From Blastomonas natatoria (GTDB lineage: Bacteria > Pseudomonadota > Alphaproteobacteria > Sphingomonadales > Sphingomonadaceae), in contig NZ_QJJM01000004.1 in NCBI RefSeq assembly GCF_003201955.1, forward strand, positions 62,001-126,000: DNA of 64,000 bases, given 5' to 3'. This document shows, piece after piece, positions 26,231 through 34,363 of the stretch (the stretch's first letter is position 1; every line of letters begins with the position of its first letter). Position numbers and translations under genes: made by a program. Under the pieces are notes generated by a model. The model was not told the DNA's origin. It did no database searches and worked only from the letters and a program-made list of their open reading frames with translations.

Positions 26231-27322
26231 ATGCCACGATCGGTAGAGGGGGCGACAGCCCGCCCCGGACCTTATGGGGTGCCGCCCCTGGTCGCGGACT
26301 GCCGCGTCCTGATTGTCGATGATAGTCTGGTGACGCGCTCGATCGTCCACCGTATCGTCGATTCGCTTCCCGGGTTCGGAGTCGCAGCCAGCGTCGTATC
26401 GGCCCATGCCGCTCTGGCCTTTCTGCAAGGGCATACCGTCGACATCATCCTCCTCGATATCGAGATGCCCGATCGCGACGGGCTGGATGCGATGGCCGAT
26501 CTGCTGCAGGCTGGGTATCCGGCCCGAATCCTGGCGCTGTCCTCGCATTGCGGCATAGGCGCGCCCGCCACGATCAAGGCACTGGCCATGGGGGCCAGCG
26601 ACACGCTAGCCAAGCCCGACCGCCATTTCTACCATGATGCGTTCGTCGAAGCGCTGCACCAGCGCCTGCAGGTGCTGGCCGAACCGCCGACCGCGCGCGC
26701 CGCACGGCCGGTCGTCGTCACCCGCCCGATCCACAAGCCATGCGCGCTTCAGTGCATCGCGATCGGATCGTCGACCGGCGGCATTCCCGCCATCCACGAA
26801 TTGCTGGGCGCACTAGACCCCCGGGTCGATGCCCCGATCCTGATCACCCAGCATCTGCCGCCCGAGTTCATGCCGCATTTTGCGCGGCATATCGAAGAGC
26901 TGGACCTTCGGCCGGTGCACGTGGCGAGCCATGGTGCCTGGTTGCGGCGGGGCCATGTCTACTGCGCCCCGGGCGATGCCCATCTCGGGCTCGAACGCGC
27001 CAATGGCGACGTCCGCATCGTGCTGCGGCCCGATTGGTCGGCCAGCGCCTACAAGCCCTCGGTCGATCCGATGCTGGAGTCCGTCGCACGCTGTTTCGGC
27101 GCGAATGCGGCGGGTGTGATGTTGAGCGGAATGGGTTCCGATGGCCTGGCCGGCGCGCGCATTCTCGCCGAACAAGGAGCGCCGATCTATGTTCAGGATG
27201 TCGATACCAGCACCGTCTGGGGCATGCCCGGCAGCGTCGCGCGCGCCGGGCTGGCCAGCGTGATGCTGCCACCTGCCGAAATCGCCCGTTTCATCGCCGA
27301 ATGCTGGCTGGAGGACGCATGA
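26231..27322 (+). CDS. cheB: Chemotaxis protein-glutamate methylesterase CheB
   Basis: A 363-residue CheB: receiver domain with Asp76 in IILLDIEMPD, a linker, and the methylesterase domain with the catalytic triad Ser181 (GSSTGG), His208 (TQHLPPEF) and Asp304 (GMGSDG). The 20 residues before the receiver are an added N-terminus. The ATG at 26231 lies 25 bases after cheY. It removes methyl groups from, and deamidates, chemoreceptors. The stop overlaps the start of cheR. Confidence 0.95.
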   Translation: MPRSVEGATARPGPYGVPPLVADCRVLIVDDSLVTRSIVHRIVDSLPGFGVAASVVSAHAALAFLQGHTVDIILLDIEMPDRDGLDAMADLLQAGYPARILALSSHCGIGAPATIKALAMGASDTLAKPDRHFYHDAFVEALHQRLQVLAEPPTARAARPVVVTRPIHKPCALQCIAIGSSTGGIPAIHELLGALDPRVDAPILITQHLPPEFMPHFARHIEELDLRPVHVASHGAWLRRGHVYCAPGDAHLGLERANGDVRIVLRPDWSASAYKPSVDPMLESVARCFGANAAGVMLSGMGSDGLAGARILAEQGAPIYVQDVDTSTVWGMPGSVARAGLASVMLPPAEIARFIAECWLEDA

Positions 27323-28188
27323 TGCACGCCCAACCTGCGGCGGATGCAACGCGCATCCTGGCCGGCCTACTGGAAAACCGCACCGGCCAGCAGATTGCGC
27401 CCAGCCGCTACTGGCGCATACAGACCGCGCTGGCGCCACTGCTGAAGCAGCACGGCATCCCTGATCTGGACGCGCTGGTTGCCGTGCTGTCCGACCCGGA
27501 AAACGAGAGGCTGCTGCAGGAATCGCTGGAACTGATGCTCAACAACGAAAGCTTCTTCTTCCGAGACATAGCGCTGTTCGCCTCGCTGCGCAGCGAGGCG
27601 CTGCCCATGCTGCGCCAGCGTCGGGCCAGCCGCAAGACCCTGCGCATCTGGTGCGCAGGCACATCGACCGGCCAGGAAGCCTATTCGGTCGCGATGCTGA
27701 TCGACAGCGACCGCGAGCTATGGGCCGACTGGAAGATCGAGATTATCGGAACCGACATTTCCGCTGCGGTCATCGCCAAGGCACGATCGGGCCGCTACAG
27801 CCAGTTCGAGATTCAGCGCGGCCTTTCGGTCGATTACATGCTGCGCTATTTCGCCCAGGATGGCGACGACTGGATCATCGACCCGCGCCTCCAGCAGATG
27901 GTGCAGTTCCAGCAGGAAAACATCCTCAAGCCGCGCACCGATCCCGGCAGGTTCGATATCATTCTGTGCCGCAACGTGCTGATGTACTTCGCGCCGGAAA
28001 CCCGGGCGATTGCCTATGCCAAGCTCGAACGCGCGCTCGAGGATGACGGCCTGCTGATGCTGGGCGCGGCGGAAACCGTGATGGACCAGACCCAGCTCTT
28101 TTCCGGTACGCGCGAAATGCGCGGCCTGTATTGCAAGGCCACGCCGGGACTGAGCGGGCGATCGGCGCTGCCGCCGCCGCTGTCCTGA
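27319..28188 (+). CDS. cheR: Chemotaxis protein methyltransferase CheR
   Basis: A 289-residue CheR: N-terminal helical domain (about 1-85, with NNESFFFRD at its end) and a SAM-binding domain with IWCAGTSTGQEAYSVAML, IIGTDISAAVIAKAR and FDIILCRNVLMYF. It methylates receptor glutamates. GGAGG is five bases before the double ATG at 27319; the start overlaps the end of cheB. It is the last gene of the che operon; no receptor or CheD gene is in the window. Confidence 0.95.
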   Translation: MMHAQPAADATRILAGLLENRTGQQIAPSRYWRIQTALAPLLKQHGIPDLDALVAVLSDPENERLLQESLELMLNNESFFFRDIALFASLRSEALPMLRQRRASRKTLRIWCAGTSTGQEAYSVAMLIDSDRELWADWKIEIIGTDISAAVIAKARSGRYSQFEIQRGLSVDYMLRYFAQDGDDWIIDPRLQQMVQFQQENILKPRTDPGRFDIILCRNVLMYFAPETRAIAYAKLERALEDDGLLMLGAAETVMDQTQLFSGTREMRGLYCKATPGLSGRSALPPPLS

Positions 28189-28243
28189 CCCGCTGATCCT
28201 TCGCACACGCAGCAAAAGGCTGTCCTGCACCGGCATTTGTCCT

Positions 28244-29200
28244 ATGCCTGCGCGCATGCAGCCCGATTCGCAACTTCAAGACCTGCCCGACCGCGGCTTC
28301 AACCGCCTCGACTGGGCCGTGGCCGTGATGATGATGCTTCTGTGGGGGTTCAATATCATCGCCATGAAATCGGCTGTGGACAGCGCCGGCGCGCTGCCCG
28401 GCGCGTTCCTGCGCCAGGCGATCGTGGCCGTTGTCTGCCTGCCCTTCCTGCGCATTGTGCCGGGGCGGATGAAGCTGATCTGTACCTTGGGCGTGCTCAG
28501 CGGTGGGCTGTTCTATGTCGCGGTGGGCCTGTCGCTCAAGGTGACCAACAATGTCAGCGCGCTGGCCATTGCAGGCCAGCTCGGCGTGCCCTTCTCGCTG
28601 ATCCTCGCGGTCATCTTTCTCAAGGAGAAGATCGGCATTCCCCGCCTGATCGGCATCGTGCTGGCGCTGTTCGGCGTGTTGCTGCTGGTGTTCGATCCGG
28701 CGGCAGGCAAGGAACTGCCAGCGATCGCCATCTCCGCTGTCGGCAGCCTGATCTGGGCCACCGCGACGCTGATCCAGCGCAATCTGGGCGGCATTGGCGT
28801 GCTCAACATCAGCGGCTGGCTGGGGCTGATCGGCTCGCTCGTCATCCTGCCCTTTGCGCTACTGCTAGAACCCGATGGCATGGCGCTATTGCCGCACCTC
28901 AGCGCCGAAACCTATGCCTGGACCGCCTATGCCGCCATCGGCTCCAGCATCGGCGGGCATGGCGCGATGGTGTGGCTGCTGCAGAGGCACAGCGTCTCCA
29001 CCGTCAGCCCGCTCACCATCCCCACCCCGGTCATCTCGGTCGCCTTTGCCACCTGGTGGTTCGGCACGCCGCTCACCTGGCTGATGATCGCTGGCGGATT
29101 GATCGCGCTGCTGGGCGTGTCTATCGTGGCGGTCCGCAACGCCCAGAAGGCGCGCGAGCTCGCCGAAGCGCGGCTGATGAAGGAAGGCACACGGTCATGA
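28244..29200 (+). CDS. EamA/DMT-family transporter
   Basis: A 318-residue ten-helix drug/metabolite transporter with two EamA repeats (about 20-150 and 165-300). FNIIAMKSAV in helix 1 and GVSIVAVRN at the end of the last helix are typical. The solute is unknown; the YedA/RhaT-like groups carry amino acids or metabolites outward. It starts 55 bases after cheR but has no functional tie to it. The amidase gene follows 16 bases downstream. Confidence 0.88.
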   Translation: MPARMQPDSQLQDLPDRGFNRLDWAVAVMMMLLWGFNIIAMKSAVDSAGALPGAFLRQAIVAVVCLPFLRIVPGRMKLICTLGVLSGGLFYVAVGLSLKVTNNVSALAIAGQLGVPFSLILAVIFLKEKIGIPRLIGIVLALFGVLLLVFDPAAGKELPAIAISAVGSLIWATATLIQRNLGGIGVLNISGWLGLIGSLVILPFALLLEPDGMALLPHLSAETYAWTAYAAIGSSIGGHGAMVWLLQRHSVSTVSPLTIPTPVISVAFATWWFGTPLTWLMIAGGLIALLGVSIVAVRNAQKARELAEARLMKEGTRS

Positions 29201-29216
29201 CGGAAGGAATGGCGGC

Positions 29217-29903
29217 TTGATCGACACCCCGTCGCCCAATTTCGACGAGCGCAAGCTGCCGATCACCATGCTGGTGCTGCACTATACCGGCATGCCCGAT
29301 GCGCCCTCCGCCATCGAATGGCTGGCCAATCCCGCCTCCAAGGTGTCCGCCCATTATGTCGTGACCGAGGACGGCCAGATCATCCGCATGGTCGAGGAAT
29401 CGGGCCGCGCCTGGCATGCAGGCCGCTCGCACTGGCGCGGCATCACCGATGTGAACAGCGCCAGCATCGGCATAGAGATCGTCAATCCGGGGCATGAATT
29501 CGGCTATCGCCCCTTCCCCGAGGAACAGATGTCGGCGCTGATCCCGCTCGTTGCCGACATTGTCGACCGCTACAACATCCCGCGCGCCAATGTGGTCGGG
29601 CACAGCGACATCGCGCCTGCGCGCAAGCAGGATCCGGGTGAGTTGTTCGACTGGCAGCGGCTGGCGCGCGTGCGGCTGGCGCTTCCCATCCCCGACGGGC
29701 GGCTGGTCGATCCCTATTGGAGCGACGGCGCGTTCATGCTCGCGCTCGAACGCTTCGGCTATGACATTTCCGACGGTCGCGCGGCGACCACCGCCTTCCA
29801 GCGGCGCTGGCGGCCCGGCACGATCACCGGCGAGATCGACGGCGAATGCCGCGCGATCCTGTTCGCCCTGCTGCTCGACCGCGATGCGGGGCGCACGCGC
29901 TGA
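29217..29903 (+). CDS. N-acetylmuramoyl-L-alanine amidase (AmpD/amidase_2 type)
   Basis: A 228-residue amidase_2 protein that cleaves the muramoyl-L-alanine bond. Zinc ligands are His in LVLHYTGM, His in VVGHSDIAPARKQDPG, and the Asp of that same motif; SAHYVVTEDG and SIGIEIVNPG are family signatures. A C-terminal peptidoglycan-binding-like region of about 60 residues follows. No signal peptide is seen, which fits a cytosolic AmpD-type recycling enzyme, though a periplasmic form cannot be excluded. The start is TTG with GGAAGGA eight bases upstream, coupled closely to the transporter gene. Confidence 0.88.
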   Translation: MIDTPSPNFDERKLPITMLVLHYTGMPDAPSAIEWLANPASKVSAHYVVTEDGQIIRMVEESGRAWHAGRSHWRGITDVNSASIGIEIVNPGHEFGYRPFPEEQMSALIPLVADIVDRYNIPRANVVGHSDIAPARKQDPGELFDWQRLARVRLALPIPDGRLVDPYWSDGAFMLALERFGYDISDGRAATTAFQRRWRPGTITGEIDGECRAILFALLLDRDAGRTR

Positions 29904-29938
29904 TTGCGCTTTGCCCCGTTCCGCGCTAGGCCGCACGC

Positions 29939-30347
29939 AGCCAGAGGGTCGGGCAGCCGCGGCCCCGTTGAAGAACGGGGGCGAGGAAAGTCCGGGCTCC
30001 ACGAAACAGGGATGCCGGGTAACGCCCGGCGGGGGCGACCCCAGGGACAGTGCAACAGAAAGCAGGTTGCCACAGGCTTCGGCCCGGTAACAGTGAAAGG
30101 GTGCGGTAAGAGCGCACCGCGCGGCCGGCAACGGTTCGCGGCACGGTAAACCCCATCCGGAGCAAGACCGAATAGGGGCGGATTTGGCGATACGGTTTCC
30201 GCAAGTCGGAGGCGCGTCCCAGGGGAGTTTCGGCCCCTTGCCGCCCGGGTTGGTTGCTTGAGCGGTGCAGCAATGCCCCGCCTAGAGGAATGGCTGCCCA
30301 TGACCGGCAACGGTCAGGACAGAACCCGGCTTACAGACCCTCTGGCG
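29939..30347 (+). ncRNA. rnpB: RNase P RNA, bacterial type A
   Basis: The catalytic RNA that trims tRNA 5' ends. Helix P1 is CCAGAGGGTC (29941-29950) with GACCCTCTGG (30336-30345). Conserved regions are all present in order: GAGGAAAGTCCGGGCTCCAC, CAGTGCAACAGAAAGCAGGT, GGTAAGAGCGCACCG, GAGCAAGACCGAATAGG and, near the end, ACAGAACCCGGCTTAC. Boundaries are placed at the ends of P1 with a few bases of margin. Confidence 0.96.
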
Positions 30348-30393
30348 ATTTTCCTGAATCGGGCGAGCGCGAAACGCCCCTCCCCCGCAAGCC

Positions 30394-30585
30394 TCAGAGC
30401 GAGGCAAGCACCAGCTTCGACGGCACCGAATAGTCGATCGATGCGGGCGACTGCTCCAGCTCTTCAAGATCGCACTGCGCAAAATCCTGCGCCGCATCGC
30501 CACCGGCATAAGCCGTGGAGCCGAGCACGAACGTCGCCATCATCGCGATGGAGAGCATGGCTGCGAACATCAACTGGCGGCTCAT
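30394..30585 (-). CDS. Small secreted protein of unknown function
   Basis: A 63-residue protein with a clear signal peptide (MSRQLMFAAMLSIAMMATF, cut after AYA near residue 27), leaving about 36 residues with a single Cys and many acidic residues (QCDLEELEQSP). No known domain is seen. The ATG at 30585 has AGGGA ten bases upstream. It lies between rnpB and the caspase-Sel1 gene and runs opposite to both. The shortness lowers certainty, but the signal peptide argues for a real gene. Confidence 0.55.
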   Translation of the reverse strand: MSRQLMFAAMLSIAMMATFVLGSTAYAGGDAAQDFAQCDLEELEQSPASIDYSVPSKLVLASL

Positions 30586-30769
30586 TGTCGGCAAATCCCT
30601 GAAACGTCTTGAATTGCAATCTATGCTGCGGATGCGAGGTAGTTAGCAGGCCAGTGGTTTCAAGACCCTTAGCGTTCGACGAACGACATGGGGGAGCGAT
30701 GAAGGGGGCGTGGCCGTTGCGCAATTGCCGCGCCGGCTGTAGTTTCCCCCCCAGATCAGGGGGATCGCC

Positions 30770-32608
30770 ATGGGGACGCCAAAGTCGCTGGTTCATCATC
30801 TGCTCTCCGGGGCGGCTCTAACGCTGGCCGCCATGGCGCCCATGGTCGCCTCTGCACAGGCGCCCTTGAGCAAACCCGGCGCCGGGCGCAAGGAATGCGG
30901 GGCGGCGGCGCAAACGCAGCGGGTAGCGTTGCTGATCGGGAATGGCGGCTATGACGGGGCGGACTGGGACGGGCTGAACAACGCGGCCAATGACGTCGAA
31001 CGGCTGTGCGATGTCTTTGCCCAGGCCGGGTTCCGGGTGATCCGGCTGGTCGATGTCAACGCTGCCGCTGCGCGCAGGGCCGTCGACGAGTTTGCATCGC
31101 TCTCCGCTTTGGCCGATACCGCGCTGATCTATTATGCCGGCCATGGCTTCGAATTTGGCGGAGAGAATTATCTCGTCCCCGTCGATGCTCCGCGATATGC
31201 CAGCAAGAACGGGCTCGCCGAGCATTTCCTGCCGCTCGATGCGCTGATGGGGGCGGCCCGGGCGAAGCGGTTCAACCTGTTCTTTCTCGATGCCTGCCGC
31301 TCGTTCGATGCGGTGGTCGAACTGACCGATCTCGACCCCGGCGGGCGCGATGGAACGGTGAGCACCATCGGTCTGCCGCGCGGCGGCAAGGGCGTGGTGT
31401 TCTATTCAACCGTCAAGGGCAGTCCGGCGCTCGACGATGCCCCGCCCGAGGCCGATGCGATCAGCCCGTTTGCCGCCGCGATCGCCAAGTACAGCGCCAC
31501 GCCGGGGCTGGAACTCGACCAGTATCTCAAGATCGTCGCGCGCGATGTCGAGGAGCGCACACGACCGGTGATCGATCCGGCGCAATATCCGGTGCGCTAC
31601 GGGCAGTTTCGCGAGGATTTCTTCCTGATGCCGCTTCCCGGCAGTTCGACGCAGAATGCCATAAAGCCGCCCGCAGGCGCGGCGATCGGCGGGATTGCAG
31701 GGGCGCCTGCCCCCACCGCCCGTGTCCGCACGGGGGCGATTCGCAGCAGCCCCGGCGCGCTGCTGATGATGATGCCGCAGACGATGACTCTGCTTGCCGA
31801 CTTGACGCTGGAACGCTTGGGGACCGAGGACGAACCCTATCTCGTCGCCGATCTGCTGACCCGGTCGAACGTGCCTTCGCTGGTAACCGCAGCGGAAACG
31901 AACGACGATCCGGTGGCGCAATATCTGCTGGGCTATATGTACGAATTCGGGGTGGGCCTGCCAAAAGATCTGGTCGCAGCCCGCACCTGGCTCGAGAAAT
32001 CTGCCGCGAAGGGACATCCCGCAGGGCAGTTGGAACTGGGCTATTTCCTGCGCGCGCATGCGCCGCAGGAAGCGGCGCGCGCCCGCGAACTCTACGAGCT
32101 TTCAGCAGCGCAGGATTATGCCAAAGCCAAGTCGCATCTGGGCGATCTGCTGATCGTCGAGGCACGCAGCGAGCGCGATCTGGCGAAGATTAAGGCACTA
32201 ACGGACCGGGCACGCACTCTGTTCGAACAGGCAGCCGCCAAGGGCCATCCCTTCGCTATGTTCGCTCTGGGAGCACATATCGGCGATACGAAGACCGCCA
32301 CGACGATGCTCAATGCGCTCGCCGACAAGGGCAATCGCGAGGGCGACCATTGGTTGTGCGAACTGGCTTATTTCCGCAATGCGCTGAGCAGCGCCGAGGC
32401 CGAGCGCCACTGCACGCGCGGGGCTAGCGGCGGCTTTGCAGGGTCGCAGTTCCTTCAAGCGCGGCGCCATGCGGACGGGTTGGGCGTACCGCGCTCGCCC
32501 AAGGAGGCCGACTACTGGGCCAGGCTGGCGCTTTCGCACAAGGAACTCGATCCGGGTCGGCGCGCCGTGCTTGCCAGCATCGTGCTGCCCGATCGCGCTA
32601 CCCCCTAG
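30770..32608 (+). CDS. Secreted caspase-family (C14) protein with Sel1-like repeats
   Basis: A 612-residue protein with a signal peptide (residues 1-30, ASAQA), a peptidase C14 caspase-like domain (about 48-285) and Sel1/TPR-like repeats (about 375-600). The catalytic dyad is intact: His125 in YYAGHGFEFGG and Cys176 in FFLDACRSF. GLNNAANDVERL and NYLVPVDA are typical of bacterial caspase homologues. The repeats (AQYLLGYMYEFGVGLPKDL and others) should mediate protein contacts. AGGGGG lies six bases before the ATG. Substrate and process are unknown; an envelope-located protease is inferred. Confidence 0.9.
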   Translation: MGTPKSLVHHLLSGAALTLAAMAPMVASAQAPLSKPGAGRKECGAAAQTQRVALLIGNGGYDGADWDGLNNAANDVERLCDVFAQAGFRVIRLVDVNAAAARRAVDEFASLSALADTALIYYAGHGFEFGGENYLVPVDAPRYASKNGLAEHFLPLDALMGAARAKRFNLFFLDACRSFDAVVELTDLDPGGRDGTVSTIGLPRGGKGVVFYSTVKGSPALDDAPPEADAISPFAAAIAKYSATPGLELDQYLKIVARDVEERTRPVIDPAQYPVRYGQFREDFFLMPLPGSSTQNAIKPPAGAAIGGIAGAPAPTARVRTGAIRSSPGALLMMMPQTMTLLADLTLERLGTEDEPYLVADLLTRSNVPSLVTAAETNDDPVAQYLLGYMYEFGVGLPKDLVAARTWLEKSAAKGHPAGQLELGYFLRAHAPQEAARARELYELSAAQDYAKAKSHLGDLLIVEARSERDLAKIKALTDRARTLFEQAAAKGHPFAMFALGAHIGDTKTATTMLNALADKGNREGDHWLCELAYFRNALSSAEAERHCTRGASGGFAGSQFLQARRHADGLGVPRSPKEADYWARLALSHKELDPGRRAVLASIVLPDRATP

Positions 32609-32631
32609 CCCTTCCCCGCTCGCATCGCTAA

Positions 32632-33174
32632 ATGCGCGTGATGGCAGGCAGACGATCCACCGACTGGGGTTTCCCGCGCTGGCGGGGCTATGGCGCTTCG
32701 CGTGACGCGCAACAGGTGCGGATGTGCGACCGGCATGGCTGCGATCAGCCGGGCAACTGCCCTGCGCCAAAATCGCCCAACAGCCGCGATCGCTGGTATT
32801 TCTGCGAACGCCATGCGGCCGAATACAACCAGGGCTGGGACTATTTCGCGGGCCTCGACAAGGAAGAGGCAGCGGCGCGGGCGGCCGAAGAGCAGCGCGA
32901 CGCTTCGGGTTATCGCGAATCCGCCTTTCACGGCTGGACCGGCTCGGGCGACGGATCGCGCAGCCGTGACGAGATGCGCGCGCTCGACGTGCTCGAATGC
33001 GATGTCCATGCCGAGTTCGAGGACGTGAAAAAGGCCTATCGCCGCCTCGCCAAGGCCAATCACCCCGATACCAACCAGGGTGACAAGGAAGCCGCCGCGC
33101 GCTTTCAGGCAATCCAGGCGGCCTATGCTGTGCTGCGCAGCGCCGAGGAGCGAAAGACCTGGAAGGGCGTGTAA
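32632..33174 (+). CDS. J-domain protein with N-terminal Cys/His segment
   Basis: A 180-residue co-chaperone-like protein. The C-terminal 60 residues are a J domain with the HPD motif in AKANHPDTNQGDKE, preceded by FEDVKKAYRRL, which would stimulate DnaK ATPase. The N-terminal part has CDRHGCDQPGNCPAPKSP and WYFCERHAAEYNQGWDYFAG, a Cys/His arrangement that may bind zinc. This order, with the J domain last, is known in alphaproteobacterial DnaJ-class proteins. It follows the caspase gene by 23 bases. Confidence 0.9.
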   Translation: MRVMAGRRSTDWGFPRWRGYGASRDAQQVRMCDRHGCDQPGNCPAPKSPNSRDRWYFCERHAAEYNQGWDYFAGLDKEEAAARAAEEQRDASGYRESAFHGWTGSGDGSRSRDEMRALDVLECDVHAEFEDVKKAYRRLAKANHPDTNQGDKEAAARFQAIQAAYAVLRSAEERKTWKGV

Positions 33175-33203
33175 TCGGGCCGCTGCGCCCCTATCTGTCG
33201 TCC

Positions 33204-33500
33204 ATGAAAACCGAAATCAACGCCAACTGGTCGCATGCGCTGCTGGTGTGCAAGAAGTGCAGCAAGCGCGCCAAGGCCAGTTTCGGCCCAGAGGGCGACC
33301 GCTCGCTCGCCAAGGCGCTGAAGCGCCGCCTGCCCGCTGGCAAGGGCCGCAAGGCGCGGCTCGGCGTGATCGAGGTGCCCTGCCTCGACATCTGCCCGAA
33401 AAAGGGCGTGGTCCTGATCGACACGCGCCAGCCCGATCGCTGGCAGATCGTGCGCGAGGATGCCGATATCGACCGGCTCGCCGAACAGCTGTCCGCATAG
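33204..33500 (+). CDS. (2Fe-2S) thioredoxin-like ferredoxin domain protein
   Basis: A 98-residue protein with cysteines spaced as in thioredoxin-like [2Fe-2S] ferredoxins: VCKKCSKRAK near the start and VPCLDICPKKGVV later (C-X2-C ... C-X3-C). Otherwise it is basic. It may pass electrons or bind metal; no partner is evident. It lies 29 bases after the J-domain gene on the same strand. Confidence 0.75.
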   Translation: MKTEINANWSHALLVCKKCSKRAKASFGPEGDRSLAKALKRRLPAGKGRKARLGVIEVPCLDICPKKGVVLIDTRQPDRWQIVREDADIDRLAEQLSA

Positions 33501-33501
33501 C

Positions 33502-33531
33502 AAAAGGCCCCTCCCGTTCCCGGGAGAGGCC
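33502..33531 (-). terminator. Hairpin terminator of the glycine-zipper gene
   Basis: GGCCCCTCCCG and CGGGAGAGGCC pair around TTCC. On the minus strand the stem is followed by TTTT, 30 bases after the stop of the glycine-zipper gene. On the plus strand the stem follows the ferredoxin-like gene directly without a T-run. Confidence 0.65.
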
Positions 33532-33562
33532 GTTCACTTCGGTCAGGGAAGACGCGAAAAAC

Positions 33563-33943
33563 TTAGCGGCAGCGCACGTTGCCGCGGTCGATCTCGCGAC
33601 CGATCGCTGCGCCACCCAGGCCGCCGATCACGGCGCCGAGGGTCTTGTCGCCGCGGCCTGCAATGGCGTTACCGGCCAGGGCGCCGACGCCTGCTCCGAC
33701 CAGCAGACCGGTGGTGCCGTTGTCGCGGCGGCAATAGTAGCGACCGTCATTACCGCGCCAGTAGCGATCGCGGGCCTCGCGGCGACCGTCACGACGGCCT
33801 TCGCGATAGGCGCGGCGTTCGTCCCGACGCTGGAAATCGGCAGCTTCCTGCGCATAGAAATTGGTGCTCACCGGAAGCGCGGCAGGGGCAGCGGGCGCGG
33901 GGTTCAGGAACGCGGCGGCGCTGGCAAGGGCAAGGTTCAGCAT
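33563..33943 (-). CDS. Glycine-zipper 2TM domain protein
   Basis: A 126-residue exported protein: signal peptide (1 to about 24), a charged Arg/Asp-rich middle (DERRAYREGRRDGRREARD) and a Rick_17kDa-type glycine zipper (GLLVGAGVGALAGNAIAG ... GGLGGAAIGREID) that can insert in membranes. The start MLNLALASAAAF at 33943 has GGAG nine bases upstream and gives a standard signal peptide; another ATG lies at 33958. Proteins of this type sit in the outer membrane or periplasm; the role is unknown. Confidence 0.85.
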   Translation of the reverse strand: MLNLALASAAAFLNPAPAAPAALPVSTNFYAQEAADFQRRDERRAYREGRRDGRREARDRYWRGNDGRYYCRRDNGTTGLLVGAGVGALAGNAIAGRGDKTLGAVIGGLGGAAIGREIDRGNVRCR

Positions 33944-34132
33944 GGTTTGTCTCCACATGATGCTCCGGACGTTTGGCCCGGCTCGAACCTAACAACATTC
34001 ATCCTCAAAGGCAGTTTCATGAACGGGAAACAACAAGGCGGAATCCGACGGTTTTGCCGGTGAAACGAGCTTTTTCAGCGATGAACCGTGAAAACTCTTG
34101 CAACGAAGCGCTGTCTTATCCATATAAGACAC

Positions 34133-34354
34133 ATGCTCAACATCCTCTCGATCATCATCGGCCTGGTCGCGCTCGTGCTCGCGATCCCGGCCTTCCTTCC
34201 ACTGCTCGGTGCGCTCAACTGGCTGATCGTGCCGATCGCGCTCGTCGGTGTGCTGCTGGGCTTTCTGTCGAGCAGCAACAGCGGGCGCAACCTGTGCCTG
34301 ATCGTGCTGGCCGTATGCATTATCCGGCTATCGCTGGGCGGCGGCATCCTCTAA
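34133..34354 (+). CDS. Small two-helix membrane protein
   Basis: A 73-residue very hydrophobic protein with two long or three short membrane segments (LSIIIGLVALVLAIPAFLPL and LIVPIALVGVLLGFLSS) and a conserved-looking end SNSGRNLCLIVLAVCIIRL. I know no function. The ATG at 34133 places the first helix at the N-terminus; an upstream GTG frame to 34088 lacks a ribosome site. It is nine bases upstream of rarD and probably cotranscribed with it. Confidence 0.7.
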   Translation: MLNILSIIIGLVALVLAIPAFLPLLGALNWLIVPIALVGVLLGFLSSSNSGRNLCLIVLAVCIIRLSLGGGIL

Positions 34355-34363
34355 CGCGCCGCC

